DNA of 64,000 bases, taken from positions 62,001 to 126,000 of the forward strand of contig NZ_RBXJ01000004.1 in the NCBI RefSeq assembly GCF_003635115.1, given 5' to 3'. Both the position numbers and the translations under genes were made by a program. Of the stretch, positions 15,025 through 22,579 are shown piece by piece (position 1 is the first letter of the stretch; each line of letters begins with the position of its first letter). This DNA is from Microbacterium sp. AG1240. Its GTDB lineage: Bacteria; Actinomycetota; Actinomycetes; Actinomycetales; Microbacteriaceae. Below the pieces are notes generated by a model. It was not told where the DNA came from and made no database searches. It saw nothing but the letters and a program-made list of their open reading frames with translations.

Positions 15025-16908
15025 ATGGGCGCTCGCGCCCGATCCCCGTTTGGAGTACCCGCAGTGACGCTCGATCGACACGACGAGAACCCGCCAGAAG
15101 ACGCCGAACACGGCGTCCTCTCCGATACCGGCAGTCTCGACTCCGCCGGAATCGGCCTTCTCGGAACCCCCACGGCGCAGTTGCGCGTCGTCCTTCCCGT
15201 CGGCTCCGGCGACGACGATCTCGACGACGACGACGTCATCGGCGACGAGATCCGGATCGACGAGATCCCGACCGGCGAGATCGTCGAGGGGGAGCTGCCG
15301 GCCGCCGAGACCGCCGACGACGAGGAGATCCACGACGCGGAGGACACCTCGGACGCCGAGGACATCTACGACGCCGAGGTCATCGACGACGAGGTCATCG
15401 ACGAGCACGGTGCTGTCGAAGCATCCGGTCCCGCCGACGTCGCCGACGCCGAGAACCGGTCCGAGGTGCCCGAGCCGGAGACCGGGGAGTCCGAAGCGGC
15501 GGGCGAGTCCGACGAGGTCTACGTCGATGTCGAGCTCGACGACGTCTCCGACACCGCCGACGGCGACGACGGTGCCGACGTCGTCGCCGAGACGGAGGGG
15601 TCGGAAGCGGATGCTGCCGAGGCGCCCGTCGAGCGGGAGCCCGAGGTCATCGATCCCGCCGACGATGCCGAGGAGCGCGCGAAGCCGAACGCCGGAGCCG
15701 ACGAGTCCGCCACGAGCGCGGCATCCGCCGCTGCCGCCGCGGCGGGTGCGCCCGTCACGACGGCGACGTCCGTCGCCGCCGTCGCGGTCTCGGCCGCGCC
15801 GCTCGCCCCGCGTACCGGGAGCGTACCGACGACCCGCCGCGAGGCGAACAACACCGGTGCCCACCAGCGCATCGACCGGGATCGCGCATCGGAGCGCGTC
15901 GTCACGCGTGACCCCGAGGTGACGATGGCCTCGAAGCGGCTGGGCGAGTTCGACGGCAGTCGCGAGAGCTCCGACCTGCTGACGCCCGACCGTCTGCTCG
16001 ACCGCTCCCAGCTCTCGCGGCCCGAGCCCGAGGGCCTCTGGCAGCAGCTCGTCTACTCGATCTCGGGCCACCGCATCAACCTGGGCGACGGGCAGAAGGC
16101 CCGCGCTCGCAAAGAGCTGGACCGCCTGATCTCCGCGCCGCTGTCGGGTGGGGCCCGCTTCGTCCCCGTGCTCTCGCGCAAGGGCGGAGTCGGTAAGACG
16201 ACCATCACGGCGCTCCTGGGAATGGCCCTCGCCGACGCCCGCGACGACCGTGTCATCGCCGTCGACGCGAACCCCGACCGCGGGACGCTCGCCGACCGCA
16301 TCTCGCGCACCAGTTCGCGCACGGTGCGAGACCTCGTGCGCGGCCGGGCCGATGTCACCGGCTACGCAGACATCTCGGCCCTCGTCGCCCGCGACGAGAC
16401 GCGGCTCGACGTGCTGTCGTCCGACGCCGACCCGCGTGTCTCCGAGGCGTTCAACGACCGCGACTATCGCGATGTCGCGGAGCTGGCCGCCCACTACTAC
16501 TCGCTCGTCCTGACCGACACGGGTACGGGCATCGTGCACTCCGTCATGGGGGCGACCCTCGATCTGTCCGACCAGCTCGTGATCGTGGCCGGTCTCAGCG
16601 TCGACGAGGCGCGCCTGGCATCGGAGACGCTCACCTGGCTCGAGACGAACGGCTACGCGCGTCAGGCGCGCGAGGCGGTCGTCGTGCTGAACAACGCCCG
16701 CCCCGGTGCGCCGCTGGTGCGCGAGAGCGAGCTCGAGGGGCACTTCCGCACCCGCGTACGTTCGGTGGTGCGCGTTCCGTACGACACCGCCATCGGCACG
16801 GGCAGCGCCATCGTGTTCCGCGACCTGCAGCCCGCTACCCGCAAGGCGGCCCGCGAGCTCGCAGCCGCCGTCATCGGCGGCCTCCGCGCCGCCCCCGAGG
16901 CCGCCTGA
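15025..16908 (+). CDS. EspI/MinD-like ATPase with acidic disordered N-terminus
   Basis: The gene encodes 627 residues. The first ~270 are an Asp/Glu-rich, low-complexity region, followed by an Ala/Pro stretch. From ~375 on it is a MinD/ParA-type P-loop ATPase: Walker A SRKGGVGKTTITALL near 385, then VIAVDANPDRGTLADRI and YSLVLTDTGTGI. The order of elements (disordered arm, SISGHRINLG linker, ATPase) resembles EspI and related ATPases linked to type VII secretion, but no ESX gene is present in the window. The start is the ATG at 15025, supported by a leaderless -10; the alternative is a GTG at 15064 behind GGAG. def follows two bases later, so they are probably co-transcribed. Confidence 0.75.
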   Translation: MGARARSPFGVPAVTLDRHDENPPEDAEHGVLSDTGSLDSAGIGLLGTPTAQLRVVLPVGSGDDDLDDDDVIGDEIRIDEIPTGEIVEGELPAAETADDEEIHDAEDTSDAEDIYDAEVIDDEVIDEHGAVEASGPADVADAENRSEVPEPETGESEAAGESDEVYVDVELDDVSDTADGDDGADVVAETEGSEADAAEAPVEREPEVIDPADDAEERAKPNAGADESATSAASAAAAAAGAPVTTATSVAAVAVSAAPLAPRTGSVPTTRREANNTGAHQRIDRDRASERVVTRDPEVTMASKRLGEFDGSRESSDLLTPDRLLDRSQLSRPEPEGLWQQLVYSISGHRINLGDGQKARARKELDRLISAPLSGGARFVPVLSRKGGVGKTTITALLGMALADARDDRVIAVDANPDRGTLADRISRTSSRTVRDLVRGRADVTGYADISALVARDETRLDVLSSDADPRVSEAFNDRDYRDVAELAAHYYSLVLTDTGTGIVHSVMGATLDLSDQLVIVAGLSVDEARLASETLTWLETNGYARQAREAVVVLNNARPGAPLVRESELEGHFRTRVRSVVRVPYDTAIGTGSAIVFRDLQPATRKAARELAAAVIGGLRAAPEAA

Positions 16909-16910
16909 CG

Positions 16911-17402
16911 ATGCCCATCCGCACGATCCGCCTCTTCGGCGACCCCGTTCTGCGCGCCCCGAGCGCACCCATCGACGAGATCGACGACGGCATACGCGCC
17001 CTCGTCGACGACCTGGTCGAGGGGGTGGCCCTGCCGAACCGTGCGGGTCTCGCCGCCCCGCAGATCGGAGTCGGCCTTCGCGCGTTCAGCTACAACGTCG
17101 ACGGCGAGATCGGCTACATCCTCAACCCGGTGCTCGTCGAGACGCGCGGCGAGCCCGATCTCGTCGGCGAAGGGTGCCTGTCGATCCCGAACGTCTGGCA
17201 CGAAGCACTCCGCCACCCGTACGCCCGTGTCGTCGGCATGGATGTCAACGGCGACGAGCTCGTCCTGGAGGGCGAGGGGCTCATGGCCCAGGCGCTCCAG
17301 CACGAGACCGACCACCTCGCGGGCATGCTCTTCATCTCCCGGCTGCCCCCCGAGACGCGCCGTCAGGCGATGCGCGAGATCCGCGAATCCGACTGGTTCT
17401 GA
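16911..17402 (+). CDS. def: peptide deformylase
   Basis: This metalloenzyme removes the formyl group from nascent protein N-termini. The 163 residues carry all three family motifs: GLAAPQIG (motif 1), EGCLSIP with the metal-binding Cys (motif 2) and HETDH, an HExxH variant with two His ligands and the catalytic Glu (motif 3). It lies two bases after the EspI-like gene, probably in one transcript. No fmt gene is adjacent. The HETDH reading follows the usual H-E-x-D-H form of deformylases, so nothing is missing. Confidence 0.95.
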   Translation: MPIRTIRLFGDPVLRAPSAPIDEIDDGIRALVDDLVEGVALPNRAGLAAPQIGVGLRAFSYNVDGEIGYILNPVLVETRGEPDLVGEGCLSIPNVWHEALRHPYARVVGMDVNGDELVLEGEGLMAQALQHETDHLAGMLFISRLPPETRRQAMREIRESDWF

Positions 17403-17417
17403 CCCGCCGCGCGCGAG

Positions 17418-17474
17418 ACACCAATTCCGGCCGAGACACCCCGCCTGGCGGTGGGTCTCGGCCGGAATTGGTGT
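17418..17474. terminator. 20-bp perfect palindrome between convergent genes
   Basis: Arms 17418-17437 and 17455-17474 pair over all 20 bases around a 17-base loop. It lies between def and the convergent fadD15. GAGACACC occurs twice in the left half (17415 and 17433). It probably acts as a terminator in both directions, though T-runs are lacking. Confidence 0.6.
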
Positions 17475-17492
17475 GTCAGCGGGTGCGGACGC

Positions 17493-19319
17493 TCACGCCA
17501 GCGAGATGTTCGTGGTGTTGACGGGCGTGGCGTAGAGGTCTTCGATCTCGTCGGCGAAGTCCGCGACGATGACGTTGCGCTTGATGCTCATCTTGGGCGT
17601 GAGGTGCCCGCTCGCCTCGGTCCACTCGATGGGCAGGATCGTGAACTTGCGGATCGACTCGGCGCGCGACACGTGCGCGTTTGCCGCGTCGATCGCCCGC
17701 TGCACCTCGGCGCGGACGGCCTCGTGCCGCGCCGCATCCGTCAGAGCCATGTCGGCGGGCAGCCCGTTGTTGCCGAGCCAGGTGGGCAGCATCTCGGGGT
17801 CGAGGGTGATGAGGGCGGAGATGAACGGCTTCTGATCGCCGACGACGACGACCTGGCCCACGATCGGGTTGGCTCGGATGGGATCTTCGAGAACGGCCGG
17901 TGCGACGTTCTTTCCGCCGGCGGTGACGATGATCTCCTTCTTGCGGCCGGTGATGGTGAGGAATCCGTCGTCATCGAAGGCGCCGATGTCGCCGGTGCGG
18001 AACCAGTCGCCGTCGAACGCCTCGGCGGTCGCCTGCGGGTTGCGCCAGTACTCCTTGAACACGTTGATGCCGCGCACCTGGATCTCACCCTCGTCGGTGA
18101 GGCGCACGCCGACGCCCGGAAGCGCGGGGCCGACGGTGCCGATCTTCGAGCGGGTGGCGAGGTTCACCGTCGCGGGCGCGGTGGTCTCGGTGAGGCCGTA
18201 GCCCTCGAGGATGACGACGCCCAGGCTGTGGAAGAAGTGCCCGAGGCGCGGTCCGAGCGGGGCAGACCCGCTCACCGCATAGACGACGCGGCCGCCCATG
18301 GCCTCGCGCAGCTTGCTGTACACGAGCTTGTCGAAGAGGGCGAAGGTGATCTTCAGTCCGAGCGGGATGCGCTTGCCGTCCTGCAGCAGCTGCGAGTGCT
18401 GCACGGCGGCCGCCGCGGCGGCGCGGAAGATCTTGCCCTTGCCTCCGGCCTCGGCCTTCTGCTCGGCGGAGTTGTAGACCTTCTCGAAGACGCGGGGGAC
18501 GGCGAGGAGGTAGGTCGGCTTGAACGACCCGAGCGCGGGAAGCAGCTGCTTGGTGTCGGGCTGGTGGCCGGTCTTCACGCCGGCGTGCACGTTGAGGATC
18601 GAGATGAAGCGCGCGAAGACGTGCGCCGTGGTGATGAACAGCAGCGTCGACGCTCCGGGGACGTCGACGACCTCGCGAAGCGCCTTGCCCGAGTTGCGCG
18701 ACAGCTCGACGAAATTGCTGTGGGTGAGCACGCAGCCCTTCGGGCGGCCGGTCGATCCCGACGTATAGATGAGGGTCGCGATGTCGCTGCCGATCGCGAG
18801 GTTGCGGCGGCGCTCGATCTCGTCGTCCTCGACGGTCGCGCCCTGTGAGACGAGGCGGTCGAGGTCGCCGCCCTGCATGGACCACACGTTGCGCAGGAGC
18901 GGGAGCTCGCCGCGAACCTCCTCGAGACGTGCCGAGTGGTCGGGCGACTCCACGATGATCGCGATCGCGCCGGAGTCGGACAGGATCCACTGGATCTGCG
19001 CCGGCGAGCTCGTCTCGTAGACGGGCACCATGACCGCCCCGGCGAAGAAGAGCGCGAAGTCGACGAGGGTCCAGTCGTACGTCGTGCGTGCGAGGAAGGC
19101 GACCTTGTCGCCGGGCTGGATACCGACCGCCGCGAATCCCTTCGCCAGCGACACGACCTGGCGGTGGAACTCCTTGGCCGAGATGTCGCGCCACCCCGTG
19201 CCGTCGGGCACGGCGAACAGGGCACGGTCGGGGCTGGCGGCCACACGGTCGACGAGCAGGTCGCTCACGTTCGCTTGCGGGTCTGCAGGGACGACGGGGG
19301 GTGCGTCGAACTGGATCAC
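17493..19319 (-). CDS. fadD15: long-chain fatty-acid-CoA ligase (FadD15-like)
   Basis: This AMP-forming enzyme activates fatty acids to acyl-CoA. The 608 residues have the normal length. The P-loop-like motif is LIYTSGSTGRPKGCVLTH, the adenylate-binding part is VILEGYGLTETT, and the C-terminal hinge and Lys region is WFRTGDIGAFDDDGFLTITG, followed by RKKEI. The start GTG follows AAAGGAG. It is encoded next to plsC-like and aroG genes, in the same relative order as Rv2187-Rv2182-Rv2178 of mycobacteria, which supports the FadD15 assignment. The likely role is supplying acyl-CoA for membrane lipids. Confidence 0.9.
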   Translation of the reverse strand: MIQFDAPPVVPADPQANVSDLLVDRVAASPDRALFAVPDGTGWRDISAKEFHRQVVSLAKGFAAVGIQPGDKVAFLARTTYDWTLVDFALFFAGAVMVPVYETSSPAQIQWILSDSGAIAIIVESPDHSARLEEVRGELPLLRNVWSMQGGDLDRLVSQGATVEDDEIERRRNLAIGSDIATLIYTSGSTGRPKGCVLTHSNFVELSRNSGKALREVVDVPGASTLLFITTAHVFARFISILNVHAGVKTGHQPDTKQLLPALGSFKPTYLLAVPRVFEKVYNSAEQKAEAGGKGKIFRAAAAAAVQHSQLLQDGKRIPLGLKITFALFDKLVYSKLREAMGGRVVYAVSGSAPLGPRLGHFFHSLGVVILEGYGLTETTAPATVNLATRSKIGTVGPALPGVGVRLTDEGEIQVRGINVFKEYWRNPQATAEAFDGDWFRTGDIGAFDDDGFLTITGRKKEIIVTAGGKNVAPAVLEDPIRANPIVGQVVVVGDQKPFISALITLDPEMLPTWLGNNGLPADMALTDAARHEAVRAEVQRAIDAANAHVSRAESIRKFTILPIEWTEASGHLTPKMSIKRNVIVADFADEIEDLYATPVNTTNISLA

Positions 19320-19409
19320 GGCAACTCCTTTGGTACCGGGCGGGTTTCGCTGGACGTTTCGAGTCTATCCGGAGGGTCTCGGGCATCATCCGGGGCCGCG
19401 CGCCTTGGC

Positions 19410-19415
19410 TAGACT
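19410..19415 (+). promoter_or_regulatory. candidate -10 of the ROK kinase / plsC transcript
   Basis: TAGACT lies 42 bases before the GTG at 19458. Unlike most promoters here it leaves a short leader with a ribosome site (GGAAGGGA). Confidence 0.4.
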
Positions 19416-19457
19416 TCACACGCCGTCGCGAGGGCGTCGGCCGGAAGGGACAACGAG

Positions 19458-20393
19458 GTGCTGAACGTCGGAATCGATATCGGCGGGACGAAGATCGCCG
19501 GAGGCGTCGTGGACGCCGAAGGCCGGATCGTTGAAAAACTCCGCGTCGACACCCCGATCGACGGCGAGGCTCTGCTGGATGCCGTCGTCGACATGGCCTC
19601 CCACTTCCGCCGTTCCCACCGCGTCGCCGGCATCGGCGTCGCCGCGGCGGGTTTCATCGACCGCGCGCGCCGCACCGTGATCTACGCGCCCAACATCGAT
19701 TGGCGCAACGAGCCGCTGCGCGCCCGCCTCGAGGCCCGCCTCGAAGCGCCCGTCACGATCGAGAACGACGCGAATGCCGCCGGCTGGGGCGAGTTCCGCT
19801 TCGGAGCCGGGCGGGGCGTCTCCGACATGGTCATGCTCACGATGGGCACGGGCGTCGGGGGAGCGATCGTTGCCGAGGGCAGCCTGTACCGGGGCGGCAA
19901 CGGCATCGCCGCCGAACTCGGGCACATGAGATTCATCCGCGGCGGTCACCCGTGCGGTTGCGGGCAGAGCGGATGCTTGGAGCAGTACGCGTCCGGCAGG
20001 GCACTGCAGCGCGAGGCACTCGAGATCGCCGACGACCCCGTGATCGGAGCCGGTCTCGCCGCCCTCCGCGACGAGCAGGGAACGATCGAGGGTCCGTCGA
20101 TCTCGCGGCTGGTGCTCGCGGGCGACCCCGGTGCCGTCGAAGCGCTTCGCCGCGTGGCGACGGCGCTCGGCGAGGCCTGCGGCGGTTTCCAGGCGGTGCT
20201 GGATCCCGAGCTGTTCGTCATCGGCGGGGGAGTGGCCCAGCTCGGCGACGACCTTCTCGAACCGGTGCGTCTGGCCTACGAGACGTCACTGCCGGGATTC
20301 GGCGACCGGCCCGTCGCCGACTTCGTCATCGCCCGACTCGGCAACGACGCGGGGCTGATCGGCGTGGCCGACCTCGCGGGACGGGATCGCTGA
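19458..20393 (+). CDS. ROK-family glucokinase-like sugar kinase
   Basis: The gene encodes 311 residues. The N-terminal phosphate loop DIGGTKIAGGVVD, the sugar-binding ENDANAAGWGE with the catalytic Asp, and the ROK zinc signature (HPCGCGQSGCLEQYASG: three Cys plus His) are all present. ROK members are ATP- or polyphosphate-dependent glucose kinases; there is no N-terminal DNA-binding domain, so it is an enzyme rather than a repressor. Glucose is the likeliest substrate but not certain. plsC follows after two bases, suggesting one transcript. Confidence 0.85.
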   Translation: MLNVGIDIGGTKIAGGVVDAEGRIVEKLRVDTPIDGEALLDAVVDMASHFRRSHRVAGIGVAAAGFIDRARRTVIYAPNIDWRNEPLRARLEARLEAPVTIENDANAAGWGEFRFGAGRGVSDMVMLTMGTGVGGAIVAEGSLYRGGNGIAAELGHMRFIRGGHPCGCGQSGCLEQYASGRALQREALEIADDPVIGAGLAALRDEQGTIEGPSISRLVLAGDPGAVEALRRVATALGEACGGFQAVLDPELFVIGGGVAQLGDDLLEPVRLAYETSLPGFGDRPVADFVIARLGNDAGLIGVADLAGRDR

Positions 20394-20395
20394 CG

Positions 20396-21109
20396 ATGTT
20401 CTATTGGCTCATGAAGTACATCGTCATCGGACCGGTTCTGAAGGCGATCTTCCGGCCCTGGATCATCGGACGCCGCAACATCCCGGCCGAGGGCGCGGCG
20501 ATCCTGGCAAGCAACCATCTCTCCTTCGCCGACTCGATCTTCCTCCCGCTCATGATCGACCGGCCGATGGCCTTCCTCGCCAAGAGCGACTACTTCACCG
20601 GCAAGGGGCTCAAGGGCTGGGCGACGCGCATCTTCTTCAAGGCCACCGGGCAGATCCCCATCGACCGGTCCGGGGGCAAGGCGTCCGAGGCCTCGCTCAA
20701 CACCGGGCTGGCCGTCCTCGGCCGCGAAGATCTGCTGGGCATCTACCCCGAGGGCACCCGCAGCCCCGACGGCAAGCTCTACCGCGGCCGGACGGGTCTT
20801 GCCCGCATGGCGCTGGAGGCGCGCGTGCCGGTCGTGCCCGTCGTCATGGTCGACACCGACACGATCCAGCCGATCGGACAGCGCATCCCGCGCATCGGTC
20901 GCGTGGGGATCGTCATCGGCGAGCCGCTGGACTTCTCCCGCTTCGCGGGCATGGAGGGCGACCGCTACATCCTGCGCTCGGTGACGGACGAGATCATGGT
21001 CGCTCTCCAACGACTGGGCGAGCAGGAGTACGAAGACGTCTACGCCTCGACGGTGAAGGACAGACTCGCCGCCGCCCAGGCCGCAACGACCGCCCTCTCG
21101 TCTCGCTAG
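20396..21109 (+). CDS. plsC: 1-acyl-sn-glycerol-3-phosphate acyltransferase
   Basis: This membrane-associated enzyme adds the second acyl chain during phosphatidic acid synthesis. In 237 residues it shows NHLSFADS (the HX4D catalytic motif, here H-LSFA-D), GQIPIDRSGG, and YPEGTRSPDG (the glycerophosphate-binding EGTR block). The N-terminal hydrophobic stretch gives peripheral membrane attachment. The start at 20396 is set by its spacing after the kinase stop. The stop TAG is also the first three bases of the aroG -10. The mycobacterial counterpart by position is Rv2182c. Confidence 0.9.
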   Translation: MFYWLMKYIVIGPVLKAIFRPWIIGRRNIPAEGAAILASNHLSFADSIFLPLMIDRPMAFLAKSDYFTGKGLKGWATRIFFKATGQIPIDRSGGKASEASLNTGLAVLGREDLLGIYPEGTRSPDGKLYRGRTGLARMALEARVPVVPVVMVDTDTIQPIGQRIPRIGRVGIVIGEPLDFSRFAGMEGDRYILRSVTDEIMVALQRLGEQEYEDVYASTVKDRLAAAQAATTALSSR

Positions 21110-21112
21110 ACT
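21107..21112 (+). promoter_or_regulatory. -10 hexamer of leaderless aroG promoter, overlapping the plsC stop
   Basis: TAGACT begins with the plsC stop codon TAG and ends six bases before the aroG ATG. Confidence 0.55.
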
Positions 21113-21118
21113 TCAGGG

Positions 21119-22456
21119 ATGCTCCCTCAGCTCGACGCACTCGATCACTGGCGTTCTCTGCCGATCAAGCAGCAGCCGCAGTGGTATGACGCCGACGCCG
21201 CCGCCGCAGCATCCGAAGAACTCGCCATCCTCCCTCCCCTCGTCTTCGCGGGCGAGGTCGACCAGCTCCGCGAGCGCCTCGCGCGCGCGGCGTCGGGCAA
21301 GGCGTTCCTCCTTCAGGGCGGCGACTGCGCCGAGACCTTCGCCGGCGCGACCGCCGAGCAGATCCGCAACCGCATCAAGACGGTGCTGCAGATGGCCGTG
21401 GTGCTCACCTACGGCGCCTCGATGCCGGTCGTGAAGATGGGGCGCATGGCAGGTCAGTTCGCCAAGCCCCGCTCGAGCGACACCGAGACGCGCGGCGAGG
21501 TCACCCTGCCCGCGTACCGCGGCGATATCGTCAACGGGTACGACTTCACCGAGGCGTCGCGCCGGGCCGATCCCGCGCGACTGCTGAAGGGGTACCACAC
21601 GGCCGCGTCGACGATCAATCTAATCCGCGCGTTCACCCAGGGCGGCTTCGCCGACCTGCGCGAGGTGCACAGCTGGAACCAGGGCTTCGCGAAGAACCCC
21701 GCCAACCAGCAATACGAGCGCCTCGCGGGCGAGATCGACCGTGCCATCAAGTTCATGGAGGCGGCGGGTGCCGACTTCGACGAGCTCAAGCGCGTGGAGT
21801 TCTACACGGGCCACGAGGGTCTGCTGATGGACTACGAGCGCCCCATGACGCGTATCGACTCGCGCACCGGGACGCCGTACAACACCTCGGCGCACTTCGT
21901 GTGGATCGGTGAGCGCACGCGCGACCTCGATGGCGCGCACATCGACTACTTCTCCAAGATCCGCAACCCCATCGGTGTGAAGCTCGGTCCGTCGACGACG
22001 CCCGAGACCGCACTCGCTCTGATCGACAAGCTCGACCCCGAGCGCGAGCCCGGGCGTCTGACGTTCATCACGCGCATGGGTGCCGGCAAGATCCGCGACG
22101 CCCTGCCGCCGCTGCTCGAGGCCGTCCGCGACTCCGGCGCGACGCCGCTGTGGGTCACCGACCCGATGCACGGCAACGGCATCACCACGCCCACCGGCTA
22201 CAAAACGCGTCGCTTCGACGACGTCGTCGACGAGGTGCGGGGATTCTTCGAGGCGCACCGCGCGGCGGGCACGTTCCCGGGCGGAATCCACGTCGAGCTC
22301 ACCGGCGACGACGTCACCGAGTGCCTCGGAGGTTCGGAGCACATCGACGAGGCGACCCTCGCGACGCGCTACGAGAGCCTCTGCGACCCGCGCCTGAACC
22401 ACATGCAGAGCCTCGAGCTCGCGTTCCTCGTGGCCGAGGAGCTCGCGAAGATCTGA
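21119..22456 (+). CDS. aroG: class II 3-deoxy-7-phosphoheptulonate (DAHP) synthase
   Basis: This is the first enzyme of the shikimate pathway (phosphoenolpyruvate + erythrose 4-phosphate). The 445 residues are typical of the plant-like class II enzymes of actinobacteria. Conserved stretches include FLLQGGDCAETF, MPVVKMGRMAGQFAKPRS, RMGAGKIRDALPPLLEAV and WVTDPMHGNG. In mycobacteria the orthologue (Rv2178c) is feedback-regulated and bound by chorismate mutase. It starts without a leader from the ATG six bases after TAGACT. It converges on pknL, and a long hairpin separates the two. Confidence 0.95.
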   Translation: MLPQLDALDHWRSLPIKQQPQWYDADAAAAASEELAILPPLVFAGEVDQLRERLARAASGKAFLLQGGDCAETFAGATAEQIRNRIKTVLQMAVVLTYGASMPVVKMGRMAGQFAKPRSSDTETRGEVTLPAYRGDIVNGYDFTEASRRADPARLLKGYHTAASTINLIRAFTQGGFADLREVHSWNQGFAKNPANQQYERLAGEIDRAIKFMEAAGADFDELKRVEFYTGHEGLLMDYERPMTRIDSRTGTPYNTSAHFVWIGERTRDLDGAHIDYFSKIRNPIGVKLGPSTTPETALALIDKLDPEREPGRLTFITRMGAGKIRDALPPLLEAVRDSGATPLWVTDPMHGNGITTPTGYKTRRFDDVVDEVRGFFEAHRAAGTFPGGIHVELTGDDVTECLGGSEHIDEATLATRYESLCDPRLNHMQSLELAFLVAEELAKI

Positions 22457-22468
22457 CGCACACGCCGA

Positions 22469-22533
22469 GCAGGAAACGGCACGGAGGTAGGACGATACCG
22501 CGAGGATCGTCCTACCTCCGTCACATTTCCTGC
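22469..22533. terminator. long nested hairpin between aroG and pknL
   Basis: A perfect 16-bp stem (22481-22496 with 22506-22521, 9-base loop) is wrapped by a second paired block, GCAGGAAA (22469-22476) with TTTCCTGC (22526-22533). It sits between convergent genes and is probably a bidirectional terminator. Confidence 0.65.
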
Positions 22534-22579
22534 ACCGGGAACGGCGAAAGGATGCTTCGCGCTCGGCGTGCGCCGTCGC

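Noticed and set aside
15300-15800. GAC/GAG-rich repetitive stretch as a possible tandem repeat or CRISPR-like array
   Set aside because: It encodes the acidic disordered arm of the EspI-like protein. There is no regular unit length or spacer pattern.
11581-16968. Very long open frame on the minus strand (about 1,800 codons)
   Set aside because: It is antisense to pyc and the EspI-like gene. Such shadows arise from strong G/C at third codon positions; it has no motifs and no ribosome site.
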